NCBI GenBank assembly: GCA_021159005.1
Contig: JAGGSN010000009.1
Location: 1 to 48,510, forward strand
DNA length: 48,510 nucleotides
Direction: 5' to 3'
Source: Candidatus Zixiibacteriota bacterium
Lineage (GTDB): Bacteria > Zixibacteria > MSB-5A5 > UBA10806 > 4484-95
The position numbers and the translations under genes were made by a program. Under the pieces are notes generated by a model, which made no database searches, was not told the DNA's origin, and saw only the letters and a list, made by a program, of their open reading frames with translations. Below are positions 1 through 8,604 of the stretch, piece by piece. The first letter of the stretch is position 1. Every line of letters starts with the position of its first letter.

Positions 1-399
1 GTTGGGAATGACGCGGGCAGTGTGGGAATGACATCACTATAGCATCCGCCTAAGGCGGACAAAAGGCCGGACAGTAGTGATAGATTGTTATTATATAAAA
101 TATAAAACAAAATAAGAAAGGGACAAGAATCCAACCTACTATCCCTATATATCTATCAACAGTTTACAGCATACCGCGACCAATTCGATTTCTCGTTTTT
201 TATTAGCGATTTGATATGCTATGGACTCAACTGAGATATACATGATGGTTTATGTAACATAAAACATGTAATGATACCTCTCTTTTCCAATTGATATCGA
301 TACAAATAAAAAATAATCTAAAAAATGTTTTGTAATATTGCTATTTTAATTATATTAGCCGTTACTGGATTAGTTTGTTTTTATTTAATGGAGCCTTAC
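1..399. other. Intergenic leader with short repeats, no gene seen
   Basis: No convincing coding region is visible before the first gene. The first 32 bases carry the word TGGGAATGAC twice (3-12 and 23-32). Positions 33-81 can fold as a nested hairpin: outer arms ATCACTA (33-39) and TAGTGAT (75-81), inner arms CCGCC (46-50) and GGCGG (54-58). The word around 43-61 resembles one near 14227, so this is probably a decayed dispersed intergenic repeat. The rest is AT-rich and ends in the candidate promoter of the downstream operon. Confidence 0.5.
291..319 (+). promoter_or_regulatory. Candidate sigma70 promoter of the signalling/SulP operon
   Basis: TTGATA (291-296) is separated by 17 bases from TAATCT (314-319), a near-consensus -35/-10 pair. 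Transcription would start near 326. An ATG at 325 could then hardly be used, which supports the downstream ATG at 400, preceded by GGAG. Confidence 0.4.
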
Positions 400-1617
400 A
401 TGGCAGTAATTGCAATTTTCAGCGGTTCGTTTTGCCAGGCTGATAGTATCGCTCAGAATATTGCTCAAAAGCTATCATATAATTATTTTACAAGCGATGA
501 ATTATTAGCAGACACCGCGAAAAAACACAATATTCCTATCGATAAACTTGTGAGAATCTTATATGGCCCTACGCCTTTTCTAAATAGATTAACTCACGAG
601 AAAGAACATTATATTGCTTATTTAAAATCTACTTTAGCTGAAACAATCCAGAAAAACAATCAGGTATTTCATGGTTTTGAAACACTGTTATTGCCAAATA
701 ATATATCTCATATTCTAAGAATAGGCATTATTGCAGATCACAATTATCGCGTAAACATTGCCGCCAAGCTTAAAAACATATCAGAAAAAGACGCTAATAA
801 TATAGTCCGTAAAGATGACAACATACGATTTCAATGGTCGCAATATTTGATGGGATTAAGCCCTTGGGACGAAGAGCTTTATGATATAATAATTCCAATG
901 CATTCCAGCTCTGTGGATGAGGCTGTTAATATTATTTTCGAAAATACTCAAAAGGAAGCTGTTAAAACTACACCTGAATCGGAAAAGGCAATAGCTGATT
1001 TTGTGTTGGCTTCACGGATTAATGTCGCCTTAACAGAGAAAAATCACGAAGTTGAGATTTTATGTGATGATGGCAATACAGTTATTTTAATTAATAAGCA
1101 TGTCAACAGACTGGAACACAAAAAAAGTGAATTGCGTAAGATTGTCGAGACTGTAAAGGGCGTAAAGAAGGTAGATGTCAAGGTTGGACCTAAATACCAT
1201 ATACCGTCAGTCTATCCTCCCGATGATTTTGAGGTTCCTCGAAAAGTATTATTAGTTGATGATGAGAAGGACTTCGTTCACGCTTTATCAGAACGTTTGC
1301 AAACGAGGAATTTCGAATCTGCTGTTGTATACGATGGCGAGGAAGCGTTATCGTTTGTTGAAGGAGACGAACCGGAAGTTATAGTATTGGATTTAAAGAT
1401 GCCGGGCATTGACGGCATTGAGGTGCTGCGGCAAGTAAAACAAAATCATCCCCGAACAGAGGTGATAATTCTCACTGGTCATGGCTCGGAAAAGGAAGAG
1501 AACTTGGCTGCCGAATTGGGTGCTTTTGCTTATTTTCAAAAGCCCGTCGATATCGATAAATTGTCTGAGGCTATGAAAAAAGCCTATAAAAAAATACGGG
1601 ATTCCAAGAGTACTTAA
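400..1617 (+). CDS. Cytidylate-kinase-like / BON / response-regulator receiver fusion
   Basis: A three-part protein of about 405 residues. The N-terminal ~200 residues resemble the cytidylate-kinase-like NMP-kinase family: a P-loop-like stretch IFSGSFCQAD follows a beta strand and precedes an alpha helix, and there is the typical Y(F)TSDELL segment, but the canonical GxxxxGK(S/T) is not intact, so catalysis is doubtful. Next comes a BON-type alpha/beta segment (about residues 210-275) ending in a VKGVKKVDVKVG strand. The C-terminal ~120 residues are a CheY/NtrC-type receiver with DDE, phospho-Asp in VLDLKMPG, Thr in ILTGHGS and Lys in FQKP. The start at 400 is preferred because GGAG lies 6 bases upstream; an in-frame ATG at 325 would only add a hydrophobic stretch without a ribosome site. 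It heads an operon of kinase and receiver genes. Domain calls come from motif reading. Confidence 0.75.
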   Translation: MAVIAIFSGSFCQADSIAQNIAQKLSYNYFTSDELLADTAKKHNIPIDKLVRILYGPTPFLNRLTHEKEHYIAYLKSTLAETIQKNNQVFHGFETLLLPNNISHILRIGIIADHNYRVNIAAKLKNISEKDANNIVRKDDNIRFQWSQYLMGLSPWDEELYDIIIPMHSSSVDEAVNIIFENTQKEAVKTTPESEKAIADFVLASRINVALTEKNHEVEILCDDGNTVILINKHVNRLEHKKSELRKIVETVKGVKKVDVKVGPKYHIPSVYPPDDFEVPRKVLLVDDEKDFVHALSERLQTRNFESAVVYDGEEALSFVEGDEPEVIVLDLKMPGIDGIEVLRQVKQNHPRTEVIILTGHGSEKEENLAAELGAFAYFQKPVDIDKLSEAMKKAYKKIRDSKST

Positions 1618-1690
1618 GATAATCAGGAGGCGCTTGAAGAATAAATACTGGCGATAATTTCAATCTATCGTTTGTAGAAAATTATAAATA

Positions 1691-3409
1691 ATGGATACTA
1701 TAAAAAAATTACTTCATTATGTTTTACCTGTCTATATAAATTCCGAAATATTGCCAGAAGGCGGTTGGGGCAGGTATCGCAGATTATGGAAAAGAGTGGT
1801 ATTCCTTACAACATTTGTCTCGATTACTCCCCTGTTAATTATGGTTGTAGTTAACTACTATCAATATAAAAAAGTTTTTCAGGAAGAGATGATCTATCCA
1901 ATCTCTCGCCTTACTTCAAACACAAGAATATCTCTGTCATCTTTTATCGCTGAACGCAGATCCGTATTAGACTTGATAAATCATGATAAATCTTATGAAG
2001 AGCTTTTAGACCAGAAAAATCTAACTTCGTTTTTTAGGAATCTTAAAAAATCATTTGGCGGGTTTGTCGATATTGGATTAATTGATGCGGAGGGAAGACA
2101 AAGGACTTACGTTGGACCTTATGAGCTTAAAGGGAAAAATTATGAAAATCAAAGTTGGTTTCATGAGGTAAAACTTCGTGGAATTTATGTTAGCGAAGTC
2201 TTTATGGGCTATCGCGAATTTCCTCATTTCGTAATTGCTGTAACGCATGAGATGGATAATGGCGGGTTTTATGTGCTTCGAGCAACCATAGATATGGAAA
2301 CGGTAAATCATGATATACTCTCATTAAGCAGGCGTCCATCAAGCGACGCTTTTTTAGTAAACTCTAAAGGAATATTGCAAACAAATTCGCTTTTCTATGG
2401 AAACACTCTCAATCGAATTAATTTCCCGATACCCCCATACTCGAAAAAAACCGAGGTAATTGAGCAAATTGACGAGAAAGGCAAGCTTTATATTTTAGGT
2501 TATGCTTATATAGAAAATTCTCCTTTTATACTTATGGAAATAACCAGACCGGAAGAACATATGAGAAACTGGTTTTCTCTCAGAAATAATCTGCTTTGGT
2601 TTTTAGCCGCAAGTATATTTTTTATAATTGTTGTAATAATATGGGGCACAAATCGTTTTGTTGGCCATATCTTGGAAGCTGACAAGCGGCGGGCACAAGC
2701 TCTTCACAATATAGAATACACTAATAAAATGGCTTCTATAGGGAGGTTAGCGGCAGGCGTAGCTCATGAAGTTAATAACCCCTTACAGATAATTAACGAG
2801 AATGCCGGACTTTTGAAAGATATTATTGATATAACCGAGGAATTTCCCAAACGAGAAAAGTTTACAAAGCATATCGGAATTATTACCAAGTCTGTCGAAA
2901 GATGCAGCAAGATAACTCATCGCCTGCTCGGGTTTGCCAAGAGAATCGATACCCGGATTGAAACTATAGACTTAAAAATACTTATTCAAGAAGTTGTCAG
3001 TTTTTTAGATAGAGAAGCGCAGCATAGAAATATTACAATAAATTACCATATCGATGAATTTCTACCCACTATCGAAAGCGACAAAGGACAGCTGCAGCAA
3101 GTATTTTTAAATATCATAAACAATTCTTTCGAAGCCCTCGATGATAGCGGGTATGTTGATATCACTCTTGAGGCAAAGAATGCAAGTCATGTAAGCGTTA
3201 TCATAGCTGATAATGGTAAAGGAATATCGGAAGAGGATATTCCTAAAATCTTTGAACCGTTTTTCACTTCAAAGAAAGTAAAAGGTACTGGCCTTGGGCT
3301 TTCTATTACCTATGGCATAATTCAAAAACTCGGCGGTGATATAAGTGTTAAGAGTGAAGTCGGCAAAGAAACCGCTTTCACCATAACATTGCCGATTAAA
3401 TACAAATAG
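1691..3409 (+). CDS. Membrane sensor histidine kinase, Cache-type sensor
   Basis: An inner-membrane two-component sensor of 572 residues. One transmembrane helix near residues 33-53 and a second near 297-320 flank an extracytoplasmic region of about 240 residues whose pattern (a membrane-proximal long helix, then WFHEVKLRGIYVSEVF) fits a double-Cache ligand-binding domain. No clear HAMP domain follows. The DHp helix has the phospho-acceptor His at about residue 359 in AHEVNNPL, and the HATPase domain has an intact N box (FLNIINNSFEA), G1 (DNGKGISEED), F box (FEPFFTSK) and G2 (GTGLGLSI). It should be active and probably phosphorylates one or more of the neighbouring receivers. The ligand is unknown; the linked SulP transporter makes an anion-related signal an attractive guess only. 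Confidence 0.9.
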   Translation: MDTIKKLLHYVLPVYINSEILPEGGWGRYRRLWKRVVFLTTFVSITPLLIMVVVNYYQYKKVFQEEMIYPISRLTSNTRISLSSFIAERRSVLDLINHDKSYEELLDQKNLTSFFRNLKKSFGGFVDIGLIDAEGRQRTYVGPYELKGKNYENQSWFHEVKLRGIYVSEVFMGYREFPHFVIAVTHEMDNGGFYVLRATIDMETVNHDILSLSRRPSSDAFLVNSKGILQTNSLFYGNTLNRINFPIPPYSKKTEVIEQIDEKGKLYILGYAYIENSPFILMEITRPEEHMRNWFSLRNNLLWFLAASIFFIIVVIIWGTNRFVGHILEADKRRAQALHNIEYTNKMASIGRLAAGVAHEVNNPLQIINENAGLLKDIIDITEEFPKREKFTKHIGIITKSVERCSKITHRLLGFAKRIDTRIETIDLKILIQEVVSFLDREAQHRNITINYHIDEFLPTIESDKGQLQQVFLNIINNSFEALDDSGYVDITLEAKNASHVSVIIADNGKGISEEDIPKIFEPFFTSKKVKGTGLGLSITYGIIQKLGGDISVKSEVGKETAFTITLPIKYK

Positions 3410-3424
3410 GGCAAAGGAGCGTCT

Positions 3425-3790
3425 ATGAATCCGATAAAAGTTATGTTGGTTGATGATGAAGAAGATTTATCATTAGTTATGGCCGAACGCTTGGAAATGC
3501 GGGGATTTGACGCTCACGGTGTTACCAATTCCGAAAAAGCATTAGAACTTCTGAAGGGTAAAGATTTTGACGTTATCGTTATTGATGTCAAGATGCCGGG
3601 AATTGGGGGCATCGATTTGATGAGACAGATTAAGAAGGAAAAACCCGGCACGGAAGTTATCCTTTTTACCGGACATGGCTCTCGCAAGGAAGGCGAACTG
3701 GGAATCAGCGAAGGAGCATTCGATTTTCTTATCAAGCCGGTAACAATAGAAAGCTTAATCCAAAAAATCGAGAAAGCAGCGGCAAAATAA
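3425..3790 (+). CDS. Stand-alone response regulator receiver
   Basis: A 121-residue single-domain CheY-like protein. All key residues are present: acidic pair D10/D11, phospho-acceptor D54 (VIDVKMPG), T82 (FTGHGS) and K104 followed by Pro. It has no output domain, so it must act through protein contacts or as a phosphorelay intermediate. It starts 15 bases after the kinase stop with AAAGGAG upstream, and the following gene begins directly after its stop codon, so the three are surely co-transcribed. Its sequence is close to the receivers at the end of the first operon gene and in 4518-4949, which suggests duplication within the operon. Confidence 0.9.
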   Translation: MNPIKVMLVDDEEDLSLVMAERLEMRGFDAHGVTNSEKALELLKGKDFDVIVIDVKMPGIGGIDLMRQIKKEKPGTEVILFTGHGSRKEGELGISEGAFDFLIKPVTIESLIQKIEKAAAK

Positions 3791-4483
3791 TTGAATATCA
3801 TCAGCCAAAAAGAAAATGCGTTAAGAGAGCAGGGATTTGCTTTTTATGGAAAAATCACTGCCAGTCTGTCGCACGAATTAAATAATGTTATTGCGATAAT
3901 AAATGAATACAATGGACTTCTTAATGACCTGCTTATCGGAGCAAAGCAGGGAGTACCTATTGATGATAAAAAACTGCAAAAAATATCGAAAAAAAATTCG
4001 ATTCAACTTGAAAGAGGTAAAGAATTAGTTGATAAGCTTAATAAATTTGCTCACAGTTCTGATAACGCGGCTGCAGAAATAGATATTTCTGAAATACTTC
4101 AGGCGATTATAGCCTTAACCCAGCGTTTAGCCGGTTTGAAAGAAATCAACCTCGAATTTAAAGCGCTGACGGAACCAATTAAGCTGGTTAATAACCCCTT
4201 TTGTTTTCAGCATGCTGTTTTTACTTGCTTTGAAATGTTTATAGCTAACGATGATATTAGCAGATCGATTATTGTATCAGCCGAGAAAATTGAAAGTATG
4301 GTTATAATCAAAATTTCCGGTTCGGAGTTAAGTGATAACGCTTTCAACCAAACTAAAAAATCGATACTCGAAATGCTATTAGAACAGCTTAACGGAAGTT
4401 ATAGAATAACAGCCGGAGATGGCGGGAGACAGATCATTATACTAACTATTGATAGAAAAGCCGATACAAAACATATAAGCTAA
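3791..4483 (+). CDS. Kinase-like DHp protein with degenerate ATPase domain
   Basis: A 230-residue cytoplasmic protein starting at TTG immediately after the preceding stop. Residues 15-75 look like a histidine-kinase dimerisation/phospho-transfer helix pair, with H28 in SLSHELNNVIAIINEYNG, closely resembling the DHp of the neighbouring full kinase. The remaining ~150 residues follow the secondary-structure rhythm of an HATPase domain, but I cannot find N-box, DxGxG, F-box or GLGL motifs. It is therefore likely a phosphotransfer protein or pseudokinase (Spo0B/ChpT-like in concept) that relays phosphate between the linked receivers. That role is inferred from the surviving His, the lost ATP site and the gene context. 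The weak ribosome site and TTG start suggest translational coupling. Confidence 0.7.
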   Translation: MNIISQKENALREQGFAFYGKITASLSHELNNVIAIINEYNGLLNDLLIGAKQGVPIDDKKLQKISKKNSIQLERGKELVDKLNKFAHSSDNAAAEIDISEILQAIIALTQRLAGLKEINLEFKALTEPIKLVNNPFCFQHAVFTCFEMFIANDDISRSIIVSAEKIESMVIIKISGSELSDNAFNQTKKSILEMLLEQLNGSYRITAGDGGRQIIILTIDRKADTKHIS

Positions 4484-4517
4484 AATGCAGTAAGCGATAT
4501 TTAACGGGAGATTTAAT

Positions 4518-4949
4518 ATGGCAGATGAAAAAATATTATTAGTAGATGACGACAATGACTTTACCGAAGTGATGACCGAGAGAATGGAATCCCGAGGCTT
4601 GAAAGTCGATACGGCGAAAAATGGCTCGATAGCTGTAGATAAAGTAAAAGATAAATCATACGATGCCATTGTTCTCGACCTTTCGATGCCAGGTATTGAC
4701 GGCATCGAAACCTTGAAAATGCTGCTTGAGCGACAACCTGATCTTCAGGTAATTCTACTTACCGGTCACGCCACGGTTGAAAAAGGCGTGGAGGCAGTAA
4801 AGCTTGGTGCTATGGACTTTTTGGAAAAACCTGCTAACTTGGAAAAGCTAATTAAAAAAATACAAGAGGCTAAACACAAAAAGATGCTTATAGTCGAAAA
4901 TAAAGTCGAAGAAAAGATTACGAAGATTATTAGAGAAAAAGGTTGGTAA
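4518..4949 (+). CDS. Second stand-alone response regulator receiver
   Basis: A 143-residue receiver with D10/D11, phospho-acceptor D54 (VLDLSMPG), T82 (LTGHAT) and K104-P105. A charged helical tail of about 27 residues (116-143) follows; there is no DNA-binding domain. GGGAG lies 9 bases before the ATG. It is the last regulator before the SulP transporter gene, which begins 4 bases after its stop, so a direct functional link to transport is likely. The tail could mediate binding to a partner; this is inference. Confidence 0.9.
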   Translation: MADEKILLVDDDNDFTEVMTERMESRGLKVDTAKNGSIAVDKVKDKSYDAIVLDLSMPGIDGIETLKMLLERQPDLQVILLTGHATVEKGVEAVKLGAMDFLEKPANLEKLIKKIQEAKHKKMLIVENKVEEKITKIIREKGW

Positions 4950-4953
4950 GATA

Positions 4954-7098
4954 TTGATTCCTGTATTGATGCGTCTGTTCCCATTCTTAGCATGGTTTAA
5001 GAATTATAATATCACATATTTTCGTCTTGATTTTATTTCCGGTCTTACGGTAGCTCTTGTGCTTATACCTCAATCTATGGCTTACGCGCAACTCGCAGGT
5101 TTACCTCCATATTATGGTCTGTATGCGGCATTTCTCCCGCCCTTAATTGCGGCTTTATTCGGTTCAAGTTTTCAGCTGGCTACCGGACCGGTGGCTGTTG
5201 TATCGCTTATGACAGCTACTGCGCTGGAACCATTAGCTACGGCAGGCAGCGAATCATTTATCGCTTATGCAATTTTGCTGGCATTACTTGTAGGGATATT
5301 CCAGTTTTCACTTGGCTTATTAAAGCTTGGTTTGGTAGTCAATCTTCTTTCTCATCCTGTAGTAAATGGTTTTACTAACGCTGCCGCTATAATAATTGCC
5401 ACTTCTCAATTATCTAAAATATTCGGCGTGCATGTAGATAAAGCCGAACATCATTATCAAACAGTATATCAAGTTATAGAGGCAGCAATTTCACACACGC
5501 ATTGGCAGACATTGGCAATAGCCACTCTGGCATTTGGCATAATGATTTTTATAAAATGGTATAATAAGCGTCTTCCGGGAGTATTGATTGCGGTAGTAAT
5601 AACAATATTCATTTCCTGGTCAATAGGCTTCGAAAAGAACGTAGCGGCAGACATATCGCAGATAGAATCTTCCAAAATAAAAGAAACTATTAAAGGGTTC
5701 AACAATCAATTAATAGAAATTGACAGCCTGATTAACTTGAGAGCGGAGTTTAAAACCAACATTCACAAAACCGAGGAAAAATATGGTTTGCATTCATTTG
5801 AGGTTTTAAACATTAAACATCAAATTGATTGCCTTAATACACAGATAATATCTGGTAAGGAAAATGCTCGCGAATATCGTTTAGAGATTCGAAGTTCAGA
5901 ATTATATGCCGCTTATGGCGATGACGGAAAGCTGATATTTTACGAGAAGTTTGATTTCCCGGAAAACGCTCAACAAGAAGGGCGCGAATGGCAGATTAAG
6001 GTTGGCAGCAAGCGCCTTTCTGAAAGCAGTCTCGTATTAGTTGGCGGCGGCGATGTTGTTGGAAATATTCCAAAAGGATTGCCGGAATTAAAATTTCCAA
6101 AATTTCAACTCTCTGAGGCGCTTTCGCTATTTCCTATGGCTATTATCATATCATTTTTAGGGTTCATGGAAGCGATATCTATTGCAAAGGCAATGGCCGC
6201 TAAAACCGGTCAACGCATCGATCCCAATCAAGAACTTATAGGTCAGGGGCTGGCAAACATTATCGGTTCGACCGCTAGCAGTTACGCGGTATCAGGATCG
6301 TTCTCTCGCTCAGCGGTAAACTTGCAGGCAGGCGCTCAAACCGGATTGTCTAATGTTTTTAGCAGCGGCATCGTAGCCATTACCTTGTTGCTTTTCACAC
6401 CGCTATTATTTCATCTTCCTCAGGCTGTATTGGCGGCAATCATTATGATGGCAGTTATCGGACTGGTTAATATTAGAGGATTTATTTATGCTTGGAAAGT
6501 GCAATGGTATGATGGTCTTATCGGAATAATAACTTTCATTTGCACGCTGGCTTTCGCGCCTCATCTCGATAAGGGTATAATGATTGGCGTTGCTCTTTCG
6601 CTGATTCTTTATTTACTCAGAGTTATGAAGCCCCAGATTGCCATGCTATCGATGCATCCCGATGGCACCTACCGAGCTTCCCGCCGTCACAATTTGGCTA
6701 AATGCAAACATATTGCGGTGATTCGCTATAATGGTTCGGTATTTTTCACTAATGTAAATTACCTTGAAGAAAAGATATTACAGGTGATTGAGTCTATGCC
6801 TGAATTGAAGCATATACTGATTGTTTGCAATGGCATCAACGAGTTGGATGCCTCAGGTGAAGATATGATATCACTGCTAATCGAAAGGATACGCGAAAAC
6901 GGTTTGGATGTATCATTCAGCGGCTTGAACGATCATGTGCTGGATGTTATGAGACGCTCTTATCTTTTAGAGAAAATGGGCGAGGATAATGTTTACCGTA
7001 ATGCCGCGCGAGCGATTGAAAGCATATTTGATAAGGCGCATCATGGTTCTAACGAAAAAAGATGCCCTTTGAAAGAAGTTGTCCAAATAGAAAATTAA
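4954..7098 (+). CDS. SulP-family anion transporter with STAS domain and large inserted loop
   Basis: An inner-membrane SLC26/SulP transporter of 714 residues, with sulfate, bicarbonate or other small anions as possible substrates. The N-terminal half has the family signature (RLDFISGLTVALVLIPQSMA, then AGLPPYYGLYAAFLPPL) and many hydrophobic helices; a STAS domain occupies about residues 585-690. Unusually, about 140 residues (225-367), rich in Lys/Glu/Ile and predicted coiled coil, then a beta-rich stretch, lie between the helix ending VVITIFISWSIGF and the segment NIPKGLPELKFP, where relatives have a short loop. The start is TTG at 4954, four bases after the regulator stop; an ATG at 4969 is the alternative. 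It closes the signalling operon and is its only obvious effector. Confidence 0.92.
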   Translation: MIPVLMRLFPFLAWFKNYNITYFRLDFISGLTVALVLIPQSMAYAQLAGLPPYYGLYAAFLPPLIAALFGSSFQLATGPVAVVSLMTATALEPLATAGSESFIAYAILLALLVGIFQFSLGLLKLGLVVNLLSHPVVNGFTNAAAIIIATSQLSKIFGVHVDKAEHHYQTVYQVIEAAISHTHWQTLAIATLAFGIMIFIKWYNKRLPGVLIAVVITIFISWSIGFEKNVAADISQIESSKIKETIKGFNNQLIEIDSLINLRAEFKTNIHKTEEKYGLHSFEVLNIKHQIDCLNTQIISGKENAREYRLEIRSSELYAAYGDDGKLIFYEKFDFPENAQQEGREWQIKVGSKRLSESSLVLVGGGDVVGNIPKGLPELKFPKFQLSEALSLFPMAIIISFLGFMEAISIAKAMAAKTGQRIDPNQELIGQGLANIIGSTASSYAVSGSFSRSAVNLQAGAQTGLSNVFSSGIVAITLLLFTPLLFHLPQAVLAAIIMMAVIGLVNIRGFIYAWKVQWYDGLIGIITFICTLAFAPHLDKGIMIGVALSLILYLLRVMKPQIAMLSMHPDGTYRASRRHNLAKCKHIAVIRYNGSVFFTNVNYLEEKILQVIESMPELKHILIVCNGINELDASGEDMISLLIERIRENGLDVSFSGLNDHVLDVMRRSYLLEKMGEDNVYRNAARAIESIFDKAHHGSNEKRCPLKEVVQIEN

Positions 7099-7167
7099 AC
7101 ATATAAGTTAAAGCAAATTCTGTTCATCGGGATGTTCGCCTTGTTACGAATTAGGGTAAAATGCACC

Positions 7168-7234
7168 AGTTGGCAGCCGGGTAAACAACGTTTGAAAAGT
7201 ATATCAAGCAACGGTCTAATATAGGCTGCCAACT
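7168..7234. repeat. Perfect 11-bp inverted repeat
   Basis: AGTTGGCAGCC (7168-7178) is repeated in reverse complement as GGCTGCCAACT (7224-7234), 45 bases apart. It lies 70 bases after the SulP stop. There is no T-run, so it is not a classical terminator. A related word, TTGGCAGCC, forms one arm of the hairpin at 44716-44741. Confidence 0.55.
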
Positions 7235-7328
7235 CAATAAAGACAACCTAAAACCCATCACCAAAACTTTTAATGAACACCTCGCGTATTGGTTAAAACA
7301 TATCACCAAAGAAAAAGGAATCAGCTAA
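7203..7328 (+). pseudogene. Possible decayed coding fragment
   Basis: One frame without stops gives about 40 residues ending in FNEHLAYWLKHITKEKGIS and a TAA. The pattern is faintly like the C-terminal end of a DDE integrase/transposase core, but no start codon, ribosome site or upstream continuation is visible. It may be a remnant of a former insertion element, or chance. Confidence is low. Confidence 0.2.
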
Positions 7329-7340
7329 AACAACTGGTCA

Positions 7341-8324
7341 TTACCACCAGACCGAATAATAACCGCATTTACGGCAAGGAACCAATTCCGATTTGTGATT
7401 ATTCAGATGCTGTTGACGATAATATCTGAATCTTTCCCCCTGCCAGATTCTTTCAAGGCTATCATCTAAGGCATTACCCATAACACCCTCCGCCTCGAAA
7501 TCGAGACAGCAAGCCGGCACAGTGCCATCGATATAAACGCTGGCTGAATTCCAGAGATACTGGCAGGGTATGCTGTTTGTCTCGAAATGCGGCGAATAAC
7601 CGGCGCTTTCCTGTCCATAACCAGCAGTCCAGCCCTGCGCCTGACGGAAAAATATATTATCGACAAACCGGCCAAATTCGGTATAGGCTTTTCCTCTTTC
7701 ATTTCGGTTATGAATAAGGTCTACGCATGAGAGCGAAATTTCAGCATCCTTGCGATTTTTTATCGATGATAAGCCATTAAGGTTGTCAACCAGCCGCTCG
7801 AATTTGAGACCTAATCGAATAGACTCGTACGTTTTGGCAGTGAAGCCATCTATGGAGATAATAATCTCATTCAAGCCGGCTTCAATCATGCTTTCGGCAA
7901 GCTGAGGTGTTAACAGGCTGCCATTTGTAACAATGGTTATGTTTTTAATTCCGCGTGTACTGGCATATTCAATAAACTGCGGCAATCTGTTATCGACAAG
8001 CGGCTCGCCAAAACCGGATAAGAAAAGCTTATCAACCTTTCCCCTGCCGGCTTGTTCGATAAGCGAATGAACAAGACCGGTCCCCATCTTGCTTTTAGTT
8101 CGCTTCATATCGGGATGAGGGCAAATTGTGCATTTGGCATTGCAAAGATTCGTTGTCTCAATGGATAGCTCGGCTGGAAAAGGAGTTATTCGGGAAGTTT
8201 TCGCGCGAATATTTTTACTGTAGATTTTATTATATAAAGCAAACTTATCGCAAAGCTTTAATAGCTTGTAAGCATGCTTGCGTATAAAACTATTGTATCG
8301 AATGTAGTCTTTAATGGCTTTCAA
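7341..8324 (-). CDS. Radical SAM protein with SPASM-type C-terminal domain
   Basis: A 327-residue radical S-adenosylmethionine enzyme. The [4Fe-4S] motif CNAKCTIC (CX3CX2C) lies near residues 62-69, followed by the GFGEPLVD strand and the TNGSLLTP segment typical of the fold. The C-terminal part has Cys-containing blocks (IPCQYLWNSASVYIDGTVPACC and, near the end, VPCRKCGYY) expected of a SPASM auxiliary-cluster domain. The substrate is not evident: relatives include peptide-modifying enzymes and sugar or lipid-linked enzymes, and no peptide precursor is visible nearby. The gene stands alone between gaps of about 240 and 280 bases. Confidence 0.85.
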   Translation of the reverse strand: MKAIKDYIRYNSFIRKHAYKLLKLCDKFALYNKIYSKNIRAKTSRITPFPAELSIETTNLCNAKCTICPHPDMKRTKSKMGTGLVHSLIEQAGRGKVDKLFLSGFGEPLVDNRLPQFIEYASTRGIKNITIVTNGSLLTPQLAESMIEAGLNEIIISIDGFTAKTYESIRLGLKFERLVDNLNGLSSIKNRKDAEISLSCVDLIHNRNERGKAYTEFGRFVDNIFFRQAQGWTAGYGQESAGYSPHFETNSIPCQYLWNSASVYIDGTVPACCLDFEAEGVMGNALDDSLERIWQGERFRYYRQQHLNNHKSELVPCRKCGYYSVWW

Positions 8325-8374
8325 ATTTACGTCCGCATGTTGAGTGAGATACCCTTGCTGTATTCAAACCGCTG

Positions 8375-8417
8375 GCGTCAGGATGTTGTCCGCTTAGTCG
8401 GACTTCCATCTTGACGC
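8375..8417. repeat. Dispersed palindromic repeat, GGATG-type (copy 1)
   Basis: Outer arms GCGTCAGGATG (8375-8385) and CATCTTGACGC (8407-8417) pair with one G-T wobble. Inner arms GTCCG (8388-8392) and CGGAC (8399-8403) close a small loop. The left half shares the core CAGGATGT..TCCG with elements at 12686, 20087 (opposite orientation) and 25842. Confidence 0.55.
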
Positions 8418-8474
8418 ATACAATCCGTTAGCCGCTAAGCAATGTTTAGCAGCCGGAGCAAACATATGCATCGC

Positions 8475-8506
8475 GCGTAGGGGCGTATTGCAATGCGACT
8501 CTACGC
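8475..8506. repeat. Near-perfect 16-bp palindrome
   Basis: GCGTAGGGGCGTATTG (8475-8490) is followed directly by CAATGCGACTCTACGC (8491-8506). Thirteen of 16 positions pair as Watson-Crick and two more as G-T wobbles. It sits in the gap between the radical SAM and thioesterase genes. It resembles other GC-rich hairpins in the gaps of this window and could be a cruciform or a mobile intergenic repeat. Confidence 0.5.
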
Positions 8507-8604
8507 ACGGCTTTATTATAAATCCCAATGCAACTAAAAGATTTCCGGTCAATAATAATTTATCAACAACCGCGCCAACCCTAAAAGGATAAGCTATTAA
8601 GATA

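Noticed and set aside
1-32. Possible CRISPR-type repeat (TGGGAATGAC twice)
   Set aside because: Only two copies of a 10-base word 20 bases apart, no spacers of regular length and no cas genes.
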